Shown piece after piece: positions 17,503 to 26,877 of a DNA stretch of 64,000 nucleotides (position 1 is the first letter of the stretch; every line of letters starts with the position of its first letter). Location: the NCBI GenBank assembly GCA_963793005.1, contig CAWBYP010000002.1:868001-932000 (forward strand), in the 5' to 3' direction. The stretch comes from RPQJ01 sp963793005. GTDB lineage: Bacteria > Pseudomonadota > Gammaproteobacteria > Steroidobacterales > Steroidobacteraceae. The notes beneath the pieces were generated by a model. That model was not told the DNA's origin, did not search any database, and saw only the letters and a program-made list of their open reading frames with translations. The translations under genes were made by a program, and so were the position numbers.

Positions 17503-17511
17503 TGATACGAT
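17503..17511 (+). promoter_or_regulatory. Extended -10 element upstream of icd
   Basis: TGATACGAT fits the TGnTAnnnT extended -10 pattern and lies 46 bases before the icd start. No good -35 hexamer is visible 17 bp upstream. A GC-rich inverted repeat (CCGGGC 17478-17483 with GCCCGG 17492-17497) just before it may end transcription of the lipoprotein gene. Confidence 0.45.
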
Positions 17512-17557
17512 TCCACCCCTATTTTTCCAGTCTTGACGAACCCCGGGAGCTCGACAG

Positions 17558-18859
<1,302 letters not shown>

Positions 18860-18861
18860 CA

Positions 18862-18878
18862 GCGCGCCGCTGGCGCGC
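18862..18878 (+). promoter_or_regulatory. Intercistronic hairpin between icd and aceK
   Basis: GCGCGCC (18862-18868) pairs perfectly with GGCGCGC (18872-18878) around a 3-base loop, starting 2 bases after the icd stop. There is no T-tract, so it is more likely an mRNA stability or partial-attenuation element than a full terminator. Confidence 0.6.
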
Positions 18879-18898
18879 CCGCGGCGCGGAAGGAAGCC

Positions 18899-20653
18899 TT
18901 GAACCAAACGTCCACCAGGGCGCGCGCCCGCGAAGAGCTGATCGGCGACTGCGCGCAGTCGCTGGTCGATGCATTCGCCGACTACAACGCGGAATTCCGC
19001 GCCATAACGCAGCGCGCCAAGCAGCGCTTCGAGGACCGTGACTGGCGTGGCAGCCAGCGTGACGCCGTCGAGCGCATCGACCTCTACCGCAAGTACGTCG
19101 TGGGTTCGGTCGAACAGATGCGCCACAAGCTCGGCGACGACGTGCATGAGCGCGGCGTCTGGTCGAGCATCAAGAGACGATTCGCGGAGATCATCGACCC
19201 GCTGCCGGACAGCGAGTTTCCGAAGACCTTCTTTTCGTCCGTCACGCGCACGACGTTCGACACTTCCGGGGTCGACCCGGCGGTCGAGTTCATCGCACTC
19301 GACCTCGATCCGCTTGGCAGCGTCACGACCAGCGTGGAAACCAAGGTCTACGCCAATCGCGGCTCGGTTGAACTGCTGGTCGAGGAACTGCTGGCCGACT
19401 TCCGCTTCCGCACGCCCTACCGCGACTTTGACCTGAGCGTCCGGCGCGTTACCGACGAGATCAAGGCAGCGCTGGACTCGGGTGGCGAACGTCGCACGAT
19501 CGAGCAGCTGGAGGTCATCAAGGAAGTCTTCTACCAGATGACCCGTGCTTACCTGGTCGGGCGCATCAGCGGCCGAGGATGGACGCTGCCGTTCGTGGTG
19601 GCGCTTCGCAACCAGGACAGCGGCGTGCTGGTGGACGCCATCATGCTCGAGCAGGGCACCGTGAGCGTGCTGTTCAGTTTCAGCCGCTCGTACTTCCACG
19701 TCGACCTCGCCCACGTTGGCGAGGTCGTGAAGTTCCTGAAGGAAATCCTGCCGCTGAAGCCCGTGAGCGAACTCTACACGGTGCTCGGCCGCGCGAAGCA
19801 GGGCAAGACCGAGCGCTTCCGAGAGTTGTTCCGGCACCTGCAGCATTCCGACGACCTGTTCGACCTGGCCCCGGGTGAAAAAGGCCTGGTGATGGTCTGC
19901 TTCACGCTGCCCTCGTTCGACGTGGTGTTCAAGCTGATCCGCGACAAATTCCCCTACCAGAAGAACATCCAGCGCGAGGACGTCCTGGAGAAGTACGACC
20001 TCGTCTTCAAGCACGACCGCGCGGGACGCCTGGTGGACGCGCAGGAATTCAGACTGGTTAAGCTGCCGAAATCGCGCTTCTCTCCGCAGCTGCTCGAGGA
20101 ACTCCTCACCGAGACGGCGAACACGGTGCATGACCTGGGCGACGAGCTGGTGATCGACCACATGTACGTCGAACGTCGCATGACGCCGCTCAACCTCTAC
20201 GTGCGCGCCGCGACCCGCGACCAGGCCAGCAAGGCCGTGCTCGACTACGGGCAGGCGATCCGCGACCTCGCCGGCACCAACATTTTTCCCGGCGACCTGC
20301 TGCTTAAGAACTTTGGCGTAACCCGGCACGGCCGGGTGATCTTCTACGACTACGATGAACTGTGCCTGGTGACAGACTGCCGGTTCCGGGAGATCCCGCA
20401 GGCGCAGCACGACGAAGATGAAATGCGCAGCGAGACCTGGTACTACGTCGGCGACAACGACGTGTTCCCGGAAACGTTCATCAATTTCCTGGGCTTCGAT
20501 CCCGAGTTGAAGCAGGTCTTCCTGGAAGCACACCGCGAGATCCTCACCGCCGACTGGTGGCGCGGAGTCCAGCAACGGCTGCGCGACGGCGATCTGCTCG
20601 AGGTCCTGCCCTACCACAAGCATCGCGTGCGCGTTTTCAGCAGCATGATATGA
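18899..20653 (+). CDS. aceK: Isocitrate dehydrogenase kinase/phosphatase
   Basis: 584 residues. AceK phosphorylates and dephosphorylates isocitrate dehydrogenase to set flux between the TCA cycle and the glyoxylate shunt. The N-terminal regulatory domain (about 1-310) and C-terminal kinase-like domain are both present, with the ATP-loop region APGEKGLVMVCFTLPSFDVV, the YDLVFKHDRAGR strand and the NIFPGDLLLKNFGV / YDYDEL catalytic segments. The start is TTG 18899, with GGAAGGAAGCC just before it. The usual partners aceBA are not in view; here the gene sits directly after icd, its substrate gene. The stop overlaps the next gene by 4 bp. Confidence 0.96.
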   Translation: MNQTSTRARAREELIGDCAQSLVDAFADYNAEFRAITQRAKQRFEDRDWRGSQRDAVERIDLYRKYVVGSVEQMRHKLGDDVHERGVWSSIKRRFAEIIDPLPDSEFPKTFFSSVTRTTFDTSGVDPAVEFIALDLDPLGSVTTSVETKVYANRGSVELLVEELLADFRFRTPYRDFDLSVRRVTDEIKAALDSGGERRTIEQLEVIKEVFYQMTRAYLVGRISGRGWTLPFVVALRNQDSGVLVDAIMLEQGTVSVLFSFSRSYFHVDLAHVGEVVKFLKEILPLKPVSELYTVLGRAKQGKTERFRELFRHLQHSDDLFDLAPGEKGLVMVCFTLPSFDVVFKLIRDKFPYQKNIQREDVLEKYDLVFKHDRAGRLVDAQEFRLVKLPKSRFSPQLLEELLTETANTVHDLGDELVIDHMYVERRMTPLNLYVRAATRDQASKAVLDYGQAIRDLAGTNIFPGDLLLKNFGVTRHGRVIFYDYDELCLVTDCRFREIPQAQHDEDEMRSETWYYVGDNDVFPETFINFLGFDPELKQVFLEAHREILTADWWRGVQQRLRDGDLLEVLPYHKHRVRVFSSMI

Positions 20654-22143
20654 GCAGGACCGGCTATCCGCCCGCGTGGCTGCTACTGCTGTTCCTGGTA
20701 CTTGCGTTTGCGTTCCAGGGCACCCGCGCCATCTGGGAGCCGGACGAGGGCCGCTATTCGTCGACAGGGCTCCACATGCTCGAGAGTGGCGATTACCTGG
20801 TTCCCACTATCGATGGTGAACATGCGCACCTGACCAAGCCGCCGGTCGTCTACTGGGCGCTGGCTGCGAGTTTCGCGACGCTCGGCCGCAACGAATGGGC
20901 GGCGCGATTGCCGGGAGCGCTGGCCTTCGTCGGAACCGGGTTGCTGGTATTCGGCCTCGGACGACGGTTCTGCCCGGCCAGGCCGTGGCTGCCAGCGCTG
21001 GTGTACGGACTGTCACTGGCGCCGTTCATGGGCGCAAACGTGGTCTCTACGGACGTGTTGCTGGTGTTCTTCGAGACCGCCGCCATGTACGCATTCGCGC
21101 GTGCGTGGCCAGGTGGCGTGCAGCTCGACCGGCGCTGGGTCCGCCTGATGTGGCTGGCCTTCGGCCTGGCCTTCATGACCAAGGGACCGCCCGGGCTGTT
21201 GCCACTGCTCGCGATAATGGCAATGCTAAGTTTCCACGATCGCGCGGAATTACGCCGCCTGTTCGATCCGCTCGGCCTGCTCGCGTTCGCCGCGGTGGCT
21301 TTCACATGGTTCGGCCTGGTGATCGCCCAGGACCCGTCGAGGCTTGGCTATTTCCTCGGCTACGAGGTGTACGACCGGGTGTTCACCGACACCCATGGCC
21401 GTAATGCCGAGTGGTACGGAGCGCTGGAGGTCTACGGACCCGTGCTGCTGTTCGGGGCGCTGCCGTGGTGGCCGATGGCATTGACCGCCGCCGGCGGCCC
21501 GCGACGTGCATGGGCCGATTTCCGCGCCCGGCTCGCCGCGCGTGACCGCGACTGGCTGCTGCTTGCGTGGTGGTTGCTGCTGCCGCTCGCGATATTCTGC
21601 CTCGCGCGCTCGCGGCTGCAACTCTACGTGATGCCGCTGTTCGTGCCGATATCGCTGATGCTGGCGCGACCGCTGGCCAAGTGGGACTGGCTTGGCCCGC
21701 GCAGGCTCGCGGCCGTCGCGGGCCTCTCGGCCATAGGGCTGCTTGCACTGAAAGGAATTGCGGGCCACGTTCATGCAAACCGCGACGCGCGCGACATGGC
21801 TGCAGCGATCCGCGGGATCGTCGACCCGCGCAGCATCGACGAAATCGTGTTCGTCGGAATGCGGCCGTTCTACGGCATCTACGTGTACCTCGACGTCCCG
21901 GTCGAGGGAGTGCAGCTTGGCGCGGGTACGAGCCGCGATCCCTACGCGAAGTTCGTCGCCGAGGAAGACCTGTGCTCGGAGCTCGCGAACCGGGAAAGAG
22001 CCGTCTACGCGATGAAGCAGAACCGTACCGACCGCTTCGAGTCCGCGGCCAAGGAATGCAGTGGCATGCGCGTCAGGCCTATCGGTCATTTCGAAGCTGA
22101 CGGGAACCGGATCGCGCTATTTGCCGTCGACGCAACCGGGTAG
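20650..22143 (+). CDS. GT39/ArnT-like membrane glycosyltransferase
   Basis: 497 residues with about 10-12 transmembrane segments. The first periplasmic loop has WEPDEGRYSSTGLHML, with the acidic pair typical of the ArnT/PMT family, and then HLTKPPVVYW. These enzymes transfer a sugar from a polyprenyl-phosphate carrier to lipid A, protein or another envelope acceptor; the acceptor here is unknown. ATG 20650 overlaps the aceK stop (ATGA), so translation is coupled. A short soluble C-terminal domain follows the membrane part. It precedes two exported kinase/phosphatase-like genes. Confidence 0.85.
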   Translation: MSRTGYPPAWLLLLFLVLAFAFQGTRAIWEPDEGRYSSTGLHMLESGDYLVPTIDGEHAHLTKPPVVYWALAASFATLGRNEWAARLPGALAFVGTGLLVFGLGRRFCPARPWLPALVYGLSLAPFMGANVVSTDVLLVFFETAAMYAFARAWPGGVQLDRRWVRLMWLAFGLAFMTKGPPGLLPLLAIMAMLSFHDRAELRRLFDPLGLLAFAAVAFTWFGLVIAQDPSRLGYFLGYEVYDRVFTDTHGRNAEWYGALEVYGPVLLFGALPWWPMALTAAGGPRRAWADFRARLAARDRDWLLLAWWLLLPLAIFCLARSRLQLYVMPLFVPISLMLARPLAKWDWLGPRRLAAVAGLSAIGLLALKGIAGHVHANRDARDMAAAIRGIVDPRSIDEIVFVGMRPFYGIYVYLDVPVEGVQLGAGTSRDPYAKFVAEEDLCSELANRERAVYAMKQNRTDRFESAAKECSGMRVRPIGHFEADGNRIALFAVDATG

Positions 22144-22236
22144 TACGGTTGGAAAGCTGTCGGACCAGTCGTCACCGGTATCGGGCTGTCTGGCGGCGGC
22201 TACCGCAACTGGAAATGGCAACTTGAGGTGTAATTG
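22144..22236. other. Gap before the kinase-like gene
   Basis: 93 bp between the glycosyltransferase stop and the kinase-like start. GAGG lies 10-13 bases before ATG 22237. No promoter or terminator was recognised. Confidence 0.4.
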
Positions 22237-23196
22237 ATGCGTGTGCTGTCGGCCGTTTCCGCCTTCATGCTCATCGCCTTCGCCTGCGCCGGCAAGGCCC
22301 AGGACGTCAATCTCAGGCTCCCGGTCCCCGAACTCGAGCGAATGCTGGCGCAGGACCCTTTCAAGGTCGTCAGCGCTGAAATCAGCCGGCCCAAGGCCAG
22401 GGGCGACATCACGCTGAAAGCGGAGGTCTCGTTCGACGGCAGGCCGCCGATCCGCGTGAAGCTGCGCAAGGCCGAACCCGGAGCCGATACGTTCAACAAT
22501 CAGCCCCGCTACGATCTGGCTGCCTACCGGCTTCAGACACTGTTCCTGGACCCGGCGGACTACGTCGTCCCGCCAACGGCAGCCCGGTTCCTGCCCCTGG
22601 AGGACTTCGACAAGTATTCCCCGGGCGTGAAGCGCACCTTCAGCGGCGCGGACGAGGCACTTGCCGTGCTGCAGTACTGGCTGCAGGAGGTGAAAGTCAT
22701 TGCTGACGTATACCTCCCGACGCTCTATGACACGGACCCGGTCTATGCACGCAGCGTGGGGCAGATGAACATCCTCACGTTCCTGATCGAGCACGGTGAC
22801 TCCAATGTCGGTAATTTCCTGATATCCAGTTCGGAGACGGATCGCCGAGTATTCTCGGTCGACAACGGTGTCGCGTTCGCCGCCGGCGAGAGCGACCGAG
22901 GGCGCAAATGGGCTGAGATGCGCGTCGACAGCCTGCCGGCCGCCACGGTCGAGCGGCTGCGCGCCCTGACGCTCGAGGAACTCAAGCAACAGCTCGCCGT
23001 CGTCGCGCAGTGGACGCTCGAGGATGGCCACTTCGTCCCCGCGCAAATCGGCGAAACTCTCTCCACGTTTCGCGGAGTGCGGCAGGAGCGCACGGTGCTG
23101 CAGATGGGCCTGACGAAACGTGAGATCGAGCGAGTCTGGCGCAATCGCCAGCGCCTGCTGGACATGGTGGACAGCGGTAAATTGAAGACCTACTGA
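22237..23196 (+). CDS. Exported protein with Fam20/HipA-like kinase motifs
   Basis: 319 residues with a signal peptide (about 1-21, ending AGKAQ). The body carries a kinase-like motif set: a basic strand VKLRKA (Lys75-Lys78) as candidate ATP-binding lysine, helix YDLAAYRLQTLFL, catalytic loop HGDSNVGN (His186, Asp188, Asn193; HxDxxxxN spacing) and SVDNG (Asp209) where the metal-binding DFG-like Asp sits. This is the pattern of Fam20/HipA/PI4K-type kinases. Export means it would act in the periplasm, where ATP supply is a problem. Substrate unknown. The metallophosphatase gene starts 6 bp after the stop. A pseudo-enzyme or a non-ATP donor is an alternative. Confidence 0.62.
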   Translation: MRVLSAVSAFMLIAFACAGKAQDVNLRLPVPELERMLAQDPFKVVSAEISRPKARGDITLKAEVSFDGRPPIRVKLRKAEPGADTFNNQPRYDLAAYRLQTLFLDPADYVVPPTAARFLPLEDFDKYSPGVKRTFSGADEALAVLQYWLQEVKVIADVYLPTLYDTDPVYARSVGQMNILTFLIEHGDSNVGNFLISSSETDRRVFSVDNGVAFAAGESDRGRKWAEMRVDSLPAATVERLRALTLEELKQQLAVVAQWTLEDGHFVPAQIGETLSTFRGVRQERTVLQMGLTKREIERVWRNRQRLLDMVDSGKLKTY

Positions 23197-23202
23197 GGAC
23201 CA

Positions 23203-25185
23203 ATGAGCATGACTGGACCAGGCATTCCGAGTCGGCGCCGGCACATGGCGCGTATCGCGAGAATCCTGCTCGCGTCCGTCGCACTGATCCTGCCCATGGC
23301 ACCGGCGGCCAGCGGGGCACAACCGCAGGTCGAGTGGAAGGGCGTCGAGCGCGTAGTCGCCTTTGCCGACGTCCACGGCGCGTACTCCGAGCTCACGGCG
23401 CTGCTGCAGTCACAGGGTGTCGTCGACGGCGACCTGCGCTGGTCGGCGGGCAAGACCCACCTCGTCAGCCTTGGCGACCTGCTCGACCGCGGAGACGACT
23501 CGCGAAAGGTCATGGACCTGCTGATGCGCCTGCAAACGGAGGCGGCTTCCTCGGGCGGCCAGGTGCACGTCGTGGTCGGCAATCACGAAGCCATGAACGT
23601 GCTCGGCGACCTGCGCTACGTGACCCGCGGCGAGTATGCTTCATACATCGAAGACGAAGATCCCGCGATCCGCGAGGCGCGCCGCAAGGAATTCCTCGGG
23701 CGCCAGCCGGGCCGCACTGAGGCCGAATTCGACAAGCTGTTTCCGCCCGGTTATTTCGGGCAACGCAGCCTGCTCGGACCCGAAGGCCTGTACGGCCGCT
23801 GGTTGCTCGCGCAGCAGGTCGCCATTGTCGTCAACGATACCGTGTACATGCACGGCGGGCCGTCGCTTGCGCTGGGCAACCGCAGCATCGTCGAGCTGGA
23901 CCGCGACTACGCGGCTGCAGTGAACGCATATCTCGCGGCCGAGGCACCGCTCACTGATGCCGGGCTGCTGGTATTCGAGGATTCCTACGCGCAGCGCGCC
24001 CGGAACGCCCAGGCGCGCCTGGATGCGATGCCCACCGGCGAGGCGAAGTCCGCGCTGGCCCCGCAGGTCGCGAGGTTTGCGAAGGCGGATGACGATCCAC
24101 TGATCGGCTCGAACGGCCCGAACTGGTACCGTGGCGCCGCGCTCTGCAATGAGTGCGCCGAGGCCGACGTATTGCGCCCTTTCCTGCATCGGACCGGAGT
24201 CCAGCGGGTCGTCGTCGGGCACACCGTTGCGCGAAATGGAACCGCGGTGTCGCGATTCGACGGCGCGGTAGTCAAGCTCGACGCAGGCATGAACAGGGCC
24301 GTGTACCACGGCCGTCCCGCGGCGCTCATTTCCGACGCTTCTGGCTCGCGTGTCGCGTATGCGAACCCGACCGTGGCGCCGGCGAGCGTGCCGGCCGAGC
24401 CGCTCTTCCTGAGCTCGCCGCTGATCGACGAAGACACCGTCGCCGCGATTCTCCGTGACGGCCAGATAGAGACGACCGAGGCCTGCGGTCCAGGCGTGCT
24501 GCGGGTGCGCGTGACCCGTGACGGGCACAGCATCGACGCGGTCTTCGAAGCAACCTCGACGGACATCGCCGATCGCGAGCTTGCGGCCTATGCCCTCGAC
24601 CGCCTGCTCAGACTCGGCCTCGTGCCGGCGACGGTAACCCGATCCTATGCGGGCCAGGACGGAGTCCTGCAGGGCCGGCCGGCCGCCTGGGCCAGCCAGC
24701 AGGATCGGCAGAACGCCGTGGCCAGGACCGCCGCCGGCCTCGCCTGCCAGGTGATATCGAACAGCGCAGGCGAGCCGCCGATCCGGCGACCGCTGCCATT
24801 GGCAGCCGTGCCGCCGCGGCTGTCGGCAGGCGGCTATTGCGACCTGAATGCGCAGTACCAGCTCTCCTATGCGTTCGACGCCTTGATCGGCAACCAGGCG
24901 CGCACGCAGGACCGCTACCTCTACGACCTGGACCCATCCATGCAGGCGCGCGGAATGTCGCTGGTCCTGAGCGGGCATGGGTCTTCGTTCGGCACTTCGA
25001 CGAAACTGCCGCCGCCGCTCGAGACGGCACTCGCGACGACCGGCCCGGAAATGCAGTCACGCCTCAGGCAGCTGGATGCCGCCGCGGTCAAGTCAGCGAT
25101 CGGGCAGTGGGTCGGTGACCGGGAGATCAAGGCGCTGCTCACGCGCCGCGACAGGATCCTCGAACTGGCCAGAGGCTCGACCTGA
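23203..25185 (+). CDS. Exported metallophosphatase fused to a kinase-like domain
   Basis: 660 residues with an export signal (hydrophobic stretch about 19-39). Residues about 45-400 form a calcineurin-type phosphoesterase of the Shewanella-like phosphatase kind: ADVHG (Asp56, His58), GDLLDRG (Asp92), GNHE (127-129), MHGGPS and VVGHT. From about residue 405 a second domain begins with RVRVTRDGHSIDAVFEAT, then the helix RELAAYALDRLLRLGLVPAT, FDALIGN (558-564) and LSGHGSSFG (589-597). That order matches HipA/Fam20-like kinases, but the usual catalytic and metal-binding Asp positions are replaced. GAGGA precedes ATG 23203. Enzyme substrate unknown. Confidence 0.72.
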   Translation: MSMTGPGIPSRRRHMARIARILLASVALILPMAPAASGAQPQVEWKGVERVVAFADVHGAYSELTALLQSQGVVDGDLRWSAGKTHLVSLGDLLDRGDDSRKVMDLLMRLQTEAASSGGQVHVVVGNHEAMNVLGDLRYVTRGEYASYIEDEDPAIREARRKEFLGRQPGRTEAEFDKLFPPGYFGQRSLLGPEGLYGRWLLAQQVAIVVNDTVYMHGGPSLALGNRSIVELDRDYAAAVNAYLAAEAPLTDAGLLVFEDSYAQRARNAQARLDAMPTGEAKSALAPQVARFAKADDDPLIGSNGPNWYRGAALCNECAEADVLRPFLHRTGVQRVVVGHTVARNGTAVSRFDGAVVKLDAGMNRAVYHGRPAALISDASGSRVAYANPTVAPASVPAEPLFLSSPLIDEDTVAAILRDGQIETTEACGPGVLRVRVTRDGHSIDAVFEATSTDIADRELAAYALDRLLRLGLVPATVTRSYAGQDGVLQGRPAAWASQQDRQNAVARTAAGLACQVISNSAGEPPIRRPLPLAAVPPRLSAGGYCDLNAQYQLSYAFDALIGNQARTQDRYLYDLDPSMQARGMSLVLSGHGSSFGTSTKLPPPLETALATTGPEMQSRLRQLDAAAVKSAIGQWVGDREIKALLTRRDRILELARGST

Positions 25186-25218
25186 CCGGAAGCACCGCCG
25201 GACACCGGGGCGCAGGTC

Positions 25219-26877
25219 TCAGCTTCTTCTCTCCGCCACCGCGCGCAGCTCGAAACTGCTGCTGGCCGTGAGGCCATCGACGTCGCTCGCGACGACGATG
25301 ACGGTGAACCCGGTCGTGCAGCCCTCGGGAGGATAGCCTTCGAATCGGTACAGCTTTTCGTCGAAGCGCAACCATCCGGGTAGCGGACTCCCATCGGAAA
25401 GCCGGGCCGAAAGGTACAGCACGTCCCCTGGATCCGCATCCACGAACGCGTCCTCGGCGACCGCGTACTCGAAGCGCTTTCCAGGACAGTAATCGACATC
25501 GCCGATGGGCCGATGCGCCTCGGGCGCCACATTGAACACGCATTCCCGCGCCTTGTGTCCGAATTCGCGGCCGATCATCGCCGCGAGGCCCACCCAGACC
25601 AGCGCCAGCAGCAGGTTCAAGCCGGCGAAGGTCGGTGCCGACCAGCCGAACCAGTTGATGCCAGCGAACACGACGCCCGCCTGGAGCAGGTCGCCGAATC
25701 GCCAGAAGAACGTGTCGATGGCGGTCTTGCCCTCGTACTTGGCATCCCGGTCCACCGGCAGGAACAGCGCATGCCGGGTCGTGTTCATCAGCGAATAGTC
25801 GGTCGCGTTCTCGGCGATCTTGACCAGCCGCAGCAGCGTAAAAATCGGCACGAACCCACCGAGCATCGGCGACAACGCCAGAAGCCCATACCCGATCGCC
25901 ACGACAGCGGGGTGTATCAGAAGCGCACCGCGTACACCGACGACACGGTAGATGCGCGCGACCAGGAACAGCTGGATGGAAAGACCGACCAGCGTAACCC
26001 AGAACTGGAAGTTGCCGTAAAAGGCAGCGATTATCGTGCCGGGATCGAGTGCACCTCCACTCGCGCCTGCCTGCCGCGCCGCGTCACGCTGTACGAAATC
26101 GGCCAGGATGAATTCGCCCGTGGTATTGATCCAGTTCAGCAGCACTACCAGCAGCGCGATCATTCTCAGGTAGCTGTCGCGCAGCACCAGGCCGATTCCA
26201 CCGAGCAGCCTGGGGACCGGCTTGCCGTGTTCCGCGGCGATGGCGCGCGAACCGTCCGGCACCGCCTCGCTCTCCGGCCCTGGCAACGCCATCGTTGCCA
26301 GTAGCGCCAGGGTGGCGACCAGCATCAGCCCAACCGGGGTCAACGCCGCCACGGCGAGCTGCGCGCACTTTGCGCCAGTCAGCGCGCCCAGGTTCGCACC
26401 CACCATGATCACCGGGAAAAGCCGCTGGCCACCCTTGAGATTGAACGTGTCAGCCGCGAACGCCCACAACTGCGACGCGATCATCACGCCGTAGATGCTC
26501 ACCCAGACGAAAAACAAGAATGCGATCGAAAACTGTGCCCAGGCCGCCGCGGCAAACAGCAACATCGTCGCCGCGAAGAAAAGCGTCACCGCCTTGAGCA
26601 GCCGCGCACCGTCCAGCCGCCGGCGCACCGCGCTATAGACCGGCACCAGCAGCATCAGCACCAGTGCGATGACGGCCACAGCGTAGGCACGCACCTCGGC
26701 CGAGAACTTCGTGAGCATGAAGGCTTCGCGCAGGGCCTTCACTATCTGGTAGGAGAACAGCACCAGGAATGCGTGCGACGCAAACATGGCCAGGCATCGT
26801 CCTTCACCCGGACGAACACGCGTGAACAGCGTAACCAGGCGCTCGAACGGACTGAGGCCTGAATGCCTGGTGAGCAT
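25219..26877 (-). CDS. Nucleotide-carrier-like (ATP/ADP translocase family) membrane protein with Ig/cadherin-like tail
   Basis: 552 residues. About 12 transmembrane segments cover residues 30-440; the FSYQIVKALREAFMLTKFSAE start and WAFAADTFNLKGGQRLFPVI segment are typical of bacterial relatives of the TLC/NTT nucleotide carriers. The substrate cannot be told from sequence. After the last membrane segment a soluble tail of about 90 residues (GDVLYLSARLSDGSPLPGWL to DVDGLTASSSFEL) looks like a cadherin/He_PIG-type immunoglobulin fold. This fusion is unusual. The start overlaps the stop of the upstream regulator by one base (TGATG), so the two are translationally coupled. Confidence 0.7.
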   Translation of the reverse strand: MLTRHSGLSPFERLVTLFTRVRPGEGRCLAMFASHAFLVLFSYQIVKALREAFMLTKFSAEVRAYAVAVIALVLMLLVPVYSAVRRRLDGARLLKAVTLFFAATMLLFAAAAWAQFSIAFLFFVWVSIYGVMIASQLWAFAADTFNLKGGQRLFPVIMVGANLGALTGAKCAQLAVAALTPVGLMLVATLALLATMALPGPESEAVPDGSRAIAAEHGKPVPRLLGGIGLVLRDSYLRMIALLVVLLNWINTTGEFILADFVQRDAARQAGASGGALDPGTIIAAFYGNFQFWVTLVGLSIQLFLVARIYRVVGVRGALLIHPAVVAIGYGLLALSPMLGGFVPIFTLLRLVKIAENATDYSLMNTTRHALFLPVDRDAKYEGKTAIDTFFWRFGDLLQAGVVFAGINWFGWSAPTFAGLNLLLALVWVGLAAMIGREFGHKARECVFNVAPEAHRPIGDVDYCPGKRFEYAVAEDAFVDADPGDVLYLSARLSDGSPLPGWLRFDEKLYRFEGYPPEGCTTGFTVIVVASDVDGLTASSSFELRAVAERRS

